Positions 46,346 through 54,656 of a stretch of 64,000 bases of DNA are shown one piece after another; the first letter of the stretch is position 1, and every line of letters starts with the position of its first letter. The notes beneath the pieces were generated by a model. That model searched no databases. It was not told the DNA's origin and was given only the letters and a program-made list of their open reading frames with translations. The position numbers and the translations under genes were made by a program. The stretch lies in NCBI GenBank assembly GCA_030533445.1, contig CM060072.1, positions 12,801,875-12,865,874 of the forward strand. Reading direction: 5' to 3'. Source of the stretch: Cyprinodon diabolis (taxonomy: Eukaryota; Chordata; Actinopteri; Cyprinodontiformes; Cyprinodontidae).

Positions 46346-48178
46346 CTATAGCCAGTACGTGTCTTGTCCCGTTCCATAGATGGCTGGTCCCGCAGTAGGG
46401 GGCTGGGGTCCCATCCATGGGTTAGTGGGGCAGTCTCTTTGTATGTGTCCAATTTGTCCACATCCCCAGCATTGCATTCTCACTCGCTGTTGTCCCATGT
46501 CTGGACCTGCTTGTGGCATCTGCTGGTATTGGCCTTGAGGGGGCCTTCTTGGGGCTCCTTGTGGGCCTCTCCATCTTCCCCGCATGGGTGGCCCCCCTCG
46601 TCCCCTTCCGAACGTTGCTTGTTGGGGACCTCCTCCTTGGTTTAGATGCACATAAATAGGAGGGACTGGTTGGGGTTGGGTCTGCTGTGGCAGGGCTCCT
46701 CCCACGAGTGGCGCTGCTGGATACTGCATCTGCTGTGTGGGTGGAGGAATAACAGGAGACACTACTGGTGCTTGTACCACTGCCTCCCCTGTTGGTGCTC
46801 CCTCGGTTGGGGGTGTGGCCACCACAGTCAGTGCAGCTTGATGCTTGGGCTTCTCTTTCTTTGCTTTGGACAATTCCCCAATCTGCAGCTGGGTTAGCTT
46901 GGTGGCCAGCATCTTGCTTTGGTCATCAAAGGCCCGTTTCTCTGCCCGATGCATGTTTACATAGTGATTAACATGCTCGGAGAACAGAGGCCAGTCCATC
47001 TTCATGAGCCCCACAACTCCGTCCAGTTTGGCTTGTACTTCTTTGGGCATGGCCTCTCTGATGTAGGTTCTGAATAGAGGGCCAGATGTTTTCAGTTCAT
47101 TCCCATCACTTCCAGTCTCTGTTTTCCATTTCTGTTGGAACCTGTGCAGAAACTGGGCGGGGCTTTCATCATCCTTTAGGCATTCTTGTCTCAGCTTAGT
47201 TGGATCACTGCAGGTGGGGTATTTGTTCCTTACGGCTGCCCACACCTTGGGTCTTATTTGGTTGAATGGTATCTTGTCATACTGGTGTGAGGTCATGACC
47301 CTTGGAAGCTGGGCTTCGTCAAACACTTCTCTGGCTGCTGAGTGTCCTGCTGTTTTAATTAGCAGTGCCTTGATGTCTCCAGCTGCCAGATTGATGCCTC
47401 CAGTGATTTCTTCCAGCTTTTCTATCCATCTGTCAGCACCATCTGCCAACGGGGTCAGCCTTCCAGCAAGTGTGATCATATCCATAAATGACCATGGCAC
47501 ATATCTGTCTTCTTGAGGTCCTTTAGACAGCAGGGGAGCCATATAGGCCTCTTTTTGATCTGACTCTGTCTTCTGCTGTCGTGCTTGGTACCTGGTCATC
47601 ATTGAGTGAGGGCCGCTTTTTTCTATTTGCAGGTCCACTTCACATTCAGCTGTGAGTGGCTCCCGTCCTTTGGTCGCTGGTCTGTCTTTCTCCTTTAACC
47701 CCTTATGGCATGGGTCTGTTGACAGTGGCATGTCTGAGCCTTCTTCTTCCATTCCATCATGCAACCAGTCGGTCTCCTCACTCTCTATGAAGACTTCCTC
47801 CTCGCTTCTTCTCTCCTCTCCCTCTTTTATTTTAGCTTCTTCAATCAAGGCCTTAGTCCATGGATTTGCCTGATCTGGGGCGTCGTTTCGGGCCTGTAGT
47901 ATGAGCTGCTCTGTTTCCATCCTTTTCTGTTTTTCTAATACTTCCTCAAATTTCTTCAATTTTTCTTTCAAATGCTTTAGTCGTTTCATTTGTACTTCTT
48001 TTTCCAATTTTTCCTCCTTCGCTATGAGTTTTACATATTCTTTCGTCAGCTCCACCACCTCCTGATTTATTTGTTCCATTAGTTCTGGCGATTCATCCAA
48101 GACTAGCTTGGTCACGGGCTCTGAGTGTTTTGCTGATTTTTTCAATGATGACTTGGTCCTGGGTTCTGAGTGGCTCAT
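46346..48178 (-). CDS. gag: ERV Gag, capsid and nucleocapsid part (610 aa)
   Basis: This is the structural protein of the particle. From the ATG at 48178: a Glu/Lys-rich probable coiled coil (residues about 35-95), an acidic region, a capsid-like helical region (about 230-430), a Pro/Gln-rich spacer, and one zinc knuckle CWGCGQIGHIQRDC at about 570-583 (CX2CX4HX4C). The frame is in register with the upstream matrix ORF, separated by one TAA and 25 open codons, so this ATG may be internal. The stop is TAG followed by GGG, in frame with protease, as in readthrough-type gammaretroviral gag. Confidence 0.9.
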   Translation of the reverse strand: MSHSEPRTKSSLKKSAKHSEPVTKLVLDESPELMEQINQEVVELTKEYVKLIAKEEKLEKEVQMKRLKHLKEKLKKFEEVLEKQKRMETEQLILQARNDAPDQANPWTKALIEEAKIKEGEERRSEEEVFIESEETDWLHDGMEEEGSDMPLSTDPCHKGLKEKDRPATKGREPLTAECEVDLQIEKSGPHSMMTRYQARQQKTESDQKEAYMAPLLSKGPQEDRYVPWSFMDMITLAGRLTPLADGADRWIEKLEEITGGINLAAGDIKALLIKTAGHSAAREVFDEAQLPRVMTSHQYDKIPFNQIRPKVWAAVRNKYPTCSDPTKLRQECLKDDESPAQFLHRFQQKWKTETGSDGNELKTSGPLFRTYIREAMPKEVQAKLDGVVGLMKMDWPLFSEHVNHYVNMHRAEKRAFDDQSKMLATKLTQLQIGELSKAKKEKPKHQAALTVVATPPTEGAPTGEAVVQAPVVSPVIPPPTQQMQYPAAPLVGGALPQQTQPQPVPPIYVHLNQGGGPQQATFGRGRGGPPMRGRWRGPQGAPRRPPQGQYQQMPQAGPDMGQQRVRMQCWGCGQIGHIQRDCPTNPWMGPQPPTAGPAIYGTGQDTYWL

Positions 48179-48253
48179 GGGGCCTCTTTGATATGGTGAA
48201 TGCCTGCGACGTGCTGGGGGTAGGGAACGACTATGGGGAGCTTTTCTCCTTAC

Positions 48254-48784
48254 TTATGGGGTTCTCTCCCAATCGTCTTCTCCATCACGGTATTTACACT
48301 CTGTCTGTGGTGTGTTGTTTATTTCTTCTTCTGTTATTTCTATTTCTTCCTCTTCTTCTTCTAATACTAATTTAAGTTGTCCAGTAATCTTTCCCTTGCT
48401 CCCTGATTCTACTACTACTGGGTACTGGCCTGCTATGCTAGGGCGATAGGGTGGTGGCTTATGATCAGTGTAGTCAGGGGCTGTTGGGCTCTTTTGATGT
48501 TCAACTTTAAAATATCTCAGGATATCTCTCTGTTCAGCATGTTTCTGTTTTTTATGCAAGTGCACTCGGTCACGCCTTTTTTCCTTATTTCTTAATTGTT
48601 CTTCAACCTCGTCACAGCATGAAGGATCAAAGCTGCCCTCTTTAGGCCAACGGTTTCTTCCAGATGTCATCTTATGCCATTCTGTCATGCATTTTTGAAT
48701 TTTGCGCTTATTGGAGGGGTGTGTCATTATTACCAGTTTGGCAGGCGTTAACCCCTCGGTCTGTTTGCTCGCATTAGCTCCCAT
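48254..48784 (-). CDS. gag: ERV Gag, matrix part (176 aa), ends at an in-frame TAA
   Basis: The ATG gives MGANASK, fitting an N-myristoylated matrix start (Gly2, Ser6). It has a basic helical body (NKEKRRDRVHLHKKQKH) and a late-domain motif PPPY at residues 110-113, which in retroviruses recruits NEDD4-type ligases for budding. The frame ends at TAA (48254-48256), then 25 open codons lead to the ATG of the longer gag ORF in the same register. The TAA is followed directly by GTAAGG, which resembles a splice donor. It may be a nonsense mutation or a real exon boundary. Confidence 0.8.
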   Translation of the reverse strand: MGANASKQTEGLTPAKLVIMTHPSNKRKIQKCMTEWHKMTSGRNRWPKEGSFDPSCCDEVEEQLRNKEKRRDRVHLHKKQKHAEQRDILRYFKVEHQKSPTAPDYTDHKPPPYRPSIAGQYPVVVESGSKGKITGQLKLVLEEEEEEIEITEEEINNTPQTECKYRDGEDDWERTP

Positions 48785-50162
48785 GGCAATCAGCAGTCAC
48801 TTAACCTTTAGGGTCTGTGCTTATTTACCAGTCTTTGTAATCCTCAGTTAATTTTTATCTTAACTGGTTCTGCTCTCTTCAATACAGATCGTGTTTATTT
48901 TCTTTTAGTTTCTTTCCAGTTAATTTACTTCCTAAATTTAGATCTCTTCAATTTTGAGATAAAATCTTTAATAAAACAAATTTGTAATTTTATTTTGCAC
49001 TTTCACTAATTTTATACCTTATATATTTTACTTTATGTAGACTATAGTTTGTAATAATATATACTTATAATATCTTTATCTTATAAAGCTTACAATTTTT
49101 TCCAATCTTATTTAGGAATTTTGTTATTTTTATTTCATTCTCATAACTCTAGTGTTTTTTGTTTTTTTGTTTTTGTTTTTTCCTTCAGTTATCAATTTTG
49201 TTTTCCAATCCTTATTAATTTTCAGGTTATTCTTTTTAACTATATTCTGTACTAATTACTTCTATTAATTTATTATTATATCTTTAATCTTTATTTATTA
49301 ATATCACCCACCCCTTACTTCCCCTCAGTCACTCAACTCTTTCACTCGACACACTAACAAAGACACACAAGACAAATGATTATATATATTTACAGTGCAC
49401 TTCCTTTTCCTCACTGTTTCGTTTTTCCCTGCTGCCCCCGGCTACACCCAGATAACTGGAAATGCATAGACGTCCTCCGGTTGGTCGAGCGGTACTATTC
49501 TCCGATTATCGCTTAATCGGTAATATTCTGGCTATCCCTTAGCCTGGCTATCGCTTAGCCTCTCAATACCTTTTCCTCACTGTTTCCCTACAGTGGCACA
49601 ATACCTTTTACCTTAAGACTACTTAAGCCTTCTCGTGGAGCACCCTGACTACCTTAGTCACTGATACCCTCACGTAACACGCGTACACTATTGGTTCCGG
49701 ATTTTATGGCTTCCACAGACTATGTCAAAACGCTTTGACCAATCTGTCCCTTTACCAATCATCCGCTCAGAACAACACGTGTTAAGCTTAACTTATTTAC
49801 AAAATAATCCAAACACAAAACAGTTTAACACAAACATTAATAACACCTAAAACATACATTCATACATACACATTCATACGTACCTGGACCCTTCCTCAGC
49901 TTAGTCTGCCTTTGGCATATTCTTATATAAATTCTTATAAAATTTGGAAATTACTTTATTAAATTTGGAAAACTAGGTTCTTTTAGAAGAGCTTTGTGAC
50001 GCCTGACACCCACAAGCAGTCGCCGGAGGCTGGTTCCCCACTAATTTAGAAAATTATAACAAATTAGCTCACCTTTAACCGGTGAATTTCTGGGCCCGTT
50101 TGGGGGTTCCACGCCTTCCAGCTGGTGCCTGCAGATCGTCCGACGTCCCCTTTTTGCTTTTC
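48785..50162 (-). other. ERV 5' leader, about 1.4 kb
   Basis: This is the untranslated region between the primer-binding site and gag. It is very AT-rich in the middle (48900-49300) and has no long frame. A splice-donor-like AAAG/GTGAGC lies at about 50067-50076 on the minus strand and could serve an env or accessory message. Packaging structures cannot be judged by eye. Confidence 0.6.
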
Positions 50163-50180
50163 TCCTGGCTGGCTCCGCCA
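50163..50180 (-). other. ERV primer-binding site, tRNA-Arg-like
   Basis: On the minus strand, 4 bases after the 5' LTR, the sequence TGGCGGAGCCAGCCAGGA occurs. Its complement resembles the 3' end of vertebrate tRNA-Arg (ACG) with CCA, apart from one extra base. The tRNA end was recalled from memory. Confidence 0.6.
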
Positions 50181-50184
50181 ATTA

Positions 50185-50993
50185 TGTCGTCCTATAATTC
50201 TCTTCTTGACGACTTAAAATTGAAGCTAAGTTTTATAAAAATTCAAAGTTCTTAAAAAGCAGAAAAAGTCTCAAACAAGGATCAAAAAATTTAGACAGAG
50301 GCCGCTGAGTCCAGGTCCAGTGAGTTTATTGCTAAACACTACATATTTACACAGCGCTGGTGAGCCGAAGCTGACAAATGGTGAAACCAGCTCCCTTTTA
50401 TACATTTCTTATCGGTGGAAAAACCCCCTTCAGAACATATTTCAGTCATTGGTAAAGGTCACATTGATATTTATCTGCAAAACACGGTAACATTCATAGA
50501 CACATCTCATACTTGTGAGAGCACTCTCTCAGGCCATGCAGAAACTTATGACGGTTTAGTCAAAAACATGTTGAAACTTATCCTTTCCCTACTTTAAGCC
50601 ATGTCAGTCTGGCCTAGTGTTCCTCTTTGTGTCTCAGTCAAAGCATCACCCCTTCTGGGATCAGTACTGCACATTGTGCCTTGAAAATAACAACTCTATT
50701 TATCACAAGTTGTATGGCCAAATTTTGCTGGGCTGGTTAACCTTGATATGTCAAATACTTCATTTTTATGAGGGTGCTTTTTCTTATCACTAAGGGCCTT
50801 AATCCTGTGCTTTCCAGCAGATGAGTGTGCTTTTCTTCCTCTTACAGTCAGGTGCAGCAGTTACACACACTCATTGCTCTGTTTTTCTCCTCTTGGCCTA
50901 CATAAATATATTCATGAACACAATTCTCTTTAATCATTTAAAACTTTTGATTCTTGTTTTATTCTAATCATTTATGACAAATAATACACTACA
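50185..50993 (-). repeat. ERV 5' LTR (809 bp)
   Basis: It has the same structure as the 3' LTR, with the TATA box near 50392-50402 and AATAAA near 50325-50330 on the minus strand. I saw no difference from the 3' LTR. Confidence 0.95.
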
Positions 50994-50997
50994 CAGG

Positions 50998-51592
50998 GTA
51001 ATTCAACATCAGATCCACCCAGGGCTGAGACTGAACAGTACTGGAGAAACATATGGGAGAAGGAGGCATCCCACAACACCAATGCTCAGTGGCTAGAAGA
51101 TCTTAGAACAGATCACAGCAATCTCCCAGAACAAGAACCAGTAACCGTTACAACAACAGATGTCCAAGAAAGAGCGGCAGGTATGAAGAGCTGGACAGCA
51201 CCAGGCCTTGACATGATCCACACCTACTGGCTGAAAAAACTAACTGCACTTCATGCACGCCTCGCAGCACAAATGAACCAACTGCTGATGGATGGGACCC
51301 ACCCAGAATGGTTAACCCAAGGACGGACAATCCTGATCATGAAGGATCCCCAGAAGGGAACAACCCCATCCAACTACCGGCCAATAACTTGCCTATGTAC
51401 AACATGGAAGCTCCTGTCAGGCATCATAGCGGCTAAGATGAATAGGCACATGGCTCTAAACATGCACCCTTCCCAGAAGGGAATAGGCAGTAAAACCAGA
51501 GGAGCCAAGCACCAGCTACTAGTGGATATAGCCTCTGGTAGAGGACCCGAGCTTGAGGATGACACATACCACCCCACGAGGGGTTAGAAAAC
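50998..51592 (+). pseudogene. R4/Dong-type LINE ORF, segment 3 (RT start, then internal deletion)
   Basis: The LINE frame resumes after the ERV: GNSTSDPPRAETEQYW, KSWTAPGLDMIHTYW, then EWLTQGRTILIMKDPQKG and SNYRPITCLCTTWKLLSGII, early RT motifs typical of the R4/Dong/Rex6 group. At about 51530, after GAKHQLLVD, it jumps straight to the LINE's 3' end (GAGGATGACACATACCACCCC). The catalytic RT palm and the endonuclease are therefore deleted. The 3' end runs into TA repeats. Confidence 0.8.
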
Positions 51593-51599
51593 AGTTGTT

Positions 51600-51604
51600 A
51601 GTAT

Positions 51605-51635
<31 letters not shown>
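51600..51635. repeat. TA-rich tail of the LINE, Tc1 target
   Basis: TATATG/TA repeats follow the LINE's 3' end. Tc1 copy 2 inserted at a TA here. Confidence 0.9.
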
Positions 51636-52880
51636 CACTATATTGCCAAAAGTATTTGCTCACCCATCCAAATTATTGGAATCAGGTGTTCCAATCACTT
51701 CCATGGCCACAGGTGTATAAATTCAAGCACCTAGGCATGCAGACTGTTTTTACAAACATTTGTGAAAGAATGGGTCGCTCTCAGGAGCTCAGTGAATTCC
51801 AGCGTGGAACTGTGATAGGATGCCACCTGTGCAACAAATCCAGTCGTGAAATTTCCTCGCTCCTAAATATTCCACAGTCAACTGTCAGCTGTATTATAAG
51901 AAAATGGAAGTGTTTGGGAACGACAGCAACTCAGCCACGAAGTGGTAGGCCACGTAAACTGACGGAGCGGGGTCAGCGGATGCTGAAGCGCATAGTGCGA
52001 AGAGGTCGCCAACTTTCTGCAGAGTCAATCACTACAAACCTCCAAACTTCATGTGGCCTTCAGATTAGCTCAAGAACAGTGCGCAGAGAGCTTCATGGAA
52101 TGGGTTTCCATGGTCGAGCAGCTGCATCCAAGCCATACATAACCAAGTGCAATGCAAAGCGTCGGATGCGGTGGTGTAAAGCACGCCGCCACTGGACTCT
52201 AGAGCAGTGGAGACGCGTTCTCTGGAGTGACGAATCGCGCTTCTCCATCTGGCAATCTGATGGACGGGTCTGGGTTTGGCGGTTGCCAGGAGAACGGTAC
52301 TTGTCTGACTGCATTGTGCCAAGTGTAAAGTTTGGTGGAGGGGGGATTATGGTGTGGGGTTGTTTTTCAGGAGCTGGGCTTGGCCCCTTAGTTCCAGTGA
52401 AAGGAACTCTGAATGCTTCAGCATACCAAGACATTTTGGACAATTCCATGCTCCCAACTTTGTGGGAACAGTTTGGAGCTGGCCCCTTCCTCTTCCAACA
52501 TGACTGTGCACCAGTGCACAAAGCAAGGTCCATAAAGACATGGATGACAGAGTCTGGTGTGGATGAACTTGACTGGCCTGCACAGAGTCCTGACCTCAAC
52601 CCGATAGAACACCTTTGGGATGAATTAGAGCGGAGACTGAGAGCCAGGCCTTCTCGTCCAACATCAGTGTGCGACCTCACAAATGCGCTTCTGGAAGAAT
52701 GGTCAAAAATTCCCATAAACACACTCCTAAACCGTGTGGACAGCCTTCCCAGAAGAGTTGAAGCTGTTCTAGCTGCAAAGGGTGGACCGACGTCATATTG
52801 AACCCTATGGATTAGGAACGGGATGTCACTTAAGCTCATATGTGAGTCAAGGCAGGTGAGCAAATACTTTTGGCAATATA

Positions 52881-52883
<3 letters not shown>
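51636..52883 (+). mobile_element. Tc1-type transposon, copy 2, full length (1248 bp)
   Basis: The TIRs and length are the same as in copy 1, with TA flanks at 51634-51635 and 52884-52885. I noticed two base differences from copy 1 (near 52036 and 52733). It lies between two LINE-derived pieces, inside a TA array. Confidence 0.95.
51770..52801 (+). CDS. Tc1 transposase, copy 2 (DD34E), intact, 343 aa
   Basis: It starts at the ATG giving MGRSQELS, as in copy 1. The paired-like DNA-binding region, the GRPRKL linker and the D, D, E residues (WSDESRF, HDCAPVH, NPIEHLW) are all present. It differs from copy 1 at one residue in the N-terminal domain (TNLQ instead of TDLQ) and one near the C-terminus (NRVD instead of NLVD). 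Which version is ancestral cannot be told from two copies. Confidence 0.95.
   Translation: MGRSQELSEFQRGTVIGCHLCNKSSREISSLLNIPQSTVSCIIRKWKCLGTTATQPRSGRPRKLTERGQRMLKRIVRRGRQLSAESITTNLQTSCGLQISSRTVRRELHGMGFHGRAAASKPYITKCNAKRRMRWCKARRHWTLEQWRRVLWSDESRFSIWQSDGRVWVWRLPGERYLSDCIVPSVKFGGGGIMVWGCFSGAGLGPLVPVKGTLNASAYQDILDNSMLPTLWEQFGAGPFLFQHDCAPVHKARSIKTWMTESGVDELDWPAQSPDLNPIEHLWDELERRLRARPSRPTSVCDLTNALLEEWSKIPINTLLNRVDSLPRRVEAVLAAKGGPTSY

Positions 52884-52966
<83 letters not shown>
52884..52966. repeat. (TA)n microsatellite, about 80 bp
   Basis: This is a long pure TA run between Tc1 copy 2 and the 3' end of a minus-strand LINE. Confidence 0.95.
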
Positions 52967-52972
<6 letters not shown>

Positions 52973-53002
52973 AAAACTGTTTTCCCACCCCTTGTGGGGT
53001 GG
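52967..53002 (-). pseudogene. R4/Dong-type LINE 3' terminus, minus strand
   Basis: This short piece (CCACCCCTTGTGGGGTGG) is the 3' untranslated end of the minus-strand LINE. The LINE continues at 59183 on the far side of the Gmr1-type element. Joining the two sides at the 5 bp TSD gives the same ending seen near 30995-31025. Confidence 0.75.
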
Positions 53003-53836
53003 TGTAATGAAGAGGTCTTCATTACTGGGACTATTTTTATGTATATTGTTATGTAAATAGCTTGTAGCACTTTAAAGGGCCCTTTGCAATTTATAAAAAA
53101 TCAGCTTGCTTAGCACTAGGACACTTTATTAGGCACTGCACTTTAAGCATAGATTTGCACATAAAGAACAGTTTGCACACAAGGTTTTTAAAATATTTAT
53201 TGAATATTTATTGGGTATTTTAATGGTTAGCATGTAGCCTTTTGTTCAAGGCTCTCCACAGCTGCTCTCCATTAGCAATTGGGGTGGTTGTCTGTGGAAA
53301 AGAGGATTGATGTTTAGAGCAAGCAAGGGTTACTGTTTAGAAACTTCAGCAAATGTCAGTGTAAAGTCTGTTAGAAGTAAGTGCAAAAGAAGTGTTGTGG
53401 TGCTGAGAAAGTGACTTACCTGTCTTTTCTGTGTCCTCTCCAGGGTGTTTGGACAAATGCTTCCCCGGGGGTCCAGACACCATTTATAGGTTCTGGGAGA
53501 GGCCATGGAAAATACAGGGAGTTGTGCACATAGTTTGTGGGATTTCTATAGTGTTTGGGTGCAAGGTAAATCAGAAAATGTTTATAAAAAAAATAACCTT
53601 AAGTGTATGTTTGTAGATATTTGATTTAAATGTGTATTTGTTAGATGGAAGTGAGGAGTTAATTTTTCTTTGTAAATGGTTTAGTCCATCAGCTGTGTCT
53701 ATTTAAGCTAGAGATTGTGTGTTTGATGGAGACTGAATGCTGTGGAGCCAAATAAACCTGTTGATGCCTCAACTTCACTCTGCCTGACAAGTTCATTTTC
53801 TCACTGAAAATCCAGCCGAGAGGTCGCCTGCTAACA
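53003..53836 (+). repeat. Gmr1-type 5' LTR (834 bp)
   Basis: TGTAATG...CTAACA. A perfect palindrome TAATGAAGAGGTCTTCATTA lies 2 bases inside the left end (53005-53024). A TATA-like CTATTTAAG is near 53698 and AATAAA is at 53751-53756, so transcription should start near 53725 and run into the body. Confidence 0.93.
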
Positions 53837-53838
53837 GT

Positions 53839-53856
53839 TGGTGTCAGAAGTGGGAT
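53839..53856 (+). other. Primer-binding site, tRNA-Leu(CAG)-like
   Basis: TGGTGTCAGAAGTGGGAT begins 2 bases after the LTR. Its complement, ATCCCACTTCTGACACCA, matches my memory of the 3' end of vertebrate tRNA-Leu(CAG) plus CCA. Confidence 0.85.
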
Positions 53857-53873
53857 CTCCATGCTACAGTGAG

Positions 53874-54656
53874 ATGATGAGTAGAGGTGGAAAAAAGGCA
53901 AACCAAGAGGAAGAGCCTGAAGGGGCTTCAGCTTCATCTGATCTGGAGGCTATGGCAGCAGCAAAGCCTGTGGACAGGTTGGAGGAACTGGCGGGGTTGG
54001 TTGAATCTCTGTTGCAGTCTCAAGCAAATAGAGACCAGAAATTGGAGAAAGACTTTTCTCGCCAGGAGCAGAGGTGGAAAAGCATGCAGCACCAATTTCA
54101 ACAACTACAGCTCCGAGTAAATGCTGTTATTGATAAACCTGAACCTGAAGCACCACCTTCCCCCGCAGCACATGAAGTGCATGAAGATGAATCAGAGGTT
54201 GGTGATGTCCAGGTTCCCCATGGTTCCAGGTCCCTTATGGAACCAAAATTGCCTCTCTTATCTGCGGATGATGACATTGAGCATTTCCTGACAACATTTG
54301 AGAGGATGGCCCAGGTGTGTCGCTGGTCCAGAGATGAGTGGGCTGTGCGTCTCGTTCCCCTTTTGACGGGAAAAGCTCGTACCGCTTATGTTCTCATGGA
54401 TATCGCAGATTCTGAGAACTATGACAAAGTGAAAGAAGCAATTCTGGCAAAGTATGAGATCACTGCTGACACGTATCGACGCCGCTTCAGATCCCTGAGG
54501 GTGGAGCCAGGTGAGACGCCACGTGAGCTTTATGTACGACTGAAAGACTTGTTTTCAAGATGGGTTAAACCTGAGAAATCTACTGTACAAGAAATATCTG
54601 AGCAGATAATTCTGGAGCAGTTTTTGAGGATGGTTAATCCAGAGTTGGAGATATAG
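53874..54656 (+). CDS. gag: Gmr1-type Gag, with SCAN-like capsid region, interrupted by TAG
   Basis: This is the structural protein of the retrotransposon particle. The start is the first ATG after the primer site (MMSRGGKKAN); the frame is open further up only without an ATG. A probable coiled coil lies at about residues 35-90 (LEELAGLVESLLQSQ). From about residue 133 on is a capsid region whose second half (YRRRFRSLRVEPGETPRELY then EQIILEQFLRM) closely resembles the SCAN domain. A published proposal derives SCAN from Gmr1-like Gag. The frame ends at TAG (54654-54656) within this domain, where SCAN proteins as I recall them have Trp. The same frame continues open after it. Confidence 0.85.
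   Translation: MMSRGGKKANQEEEPEGASASSDLEAMAAAKPVDRLEELAGLVESLLQSQANRDQKLEKDFSRQEQRWKSMQHQFQQLQLRVNAVIDKPEPEAPPSPAAHEVHEDESEVGDVQVPHGSRSLMEPKLPLLSADDDIEHFLTTFERMAQVCRWSRDEWAVRLVPLLTGKARTAYVLMDIADSENYDKVKEAILAKYEITADTYRRRFRSLRVEPGETPRELYVRLKDLFSRWVKPEKSTVQEISEQIILEQFLRMVNPELEI

Larger units (their letters stand above)
39456..50993 (-). mobile_element. Class I (gamma/epsilon-like) endogenous retrovirus, 11.5 kb
   Basis: This is a full proviral structure on the minus strand: 5' LTR (50185-50993), primer-binding site, long leader, gag, pro, pol, env-like region, an extra ORF, polypurine tract, 3' LTR (39456-40264). The TSD is CAGG, 4 bp, as in many gammaretrovirus-like integrations. Gag and Pro share a frame divided by TAG, and Pol has DD35E integrase and YVDD RT, so the group is class I rather than betaretrovirus-like. 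Several lesions are present (gag stop, pro/pol frame change, truncated pol, broken env). The LTRs read as identical, so the insertion is recent. Confidence 0.95.

Noticed and set aside
49900..50160. Possible tRNA gene at the primer-binding site
   Set aside because: Only the 18-base match to a tRNA 3' end is present; the cloverleaf is absent. It is a primer site, not a tRNA gene.
53431..53616. 61-codon frame in each Gmr1-type LTR (second copy at 58777-58962)
   Set aside because: It is present only because the LTR is duplicated. It has no motif and lies in U3.
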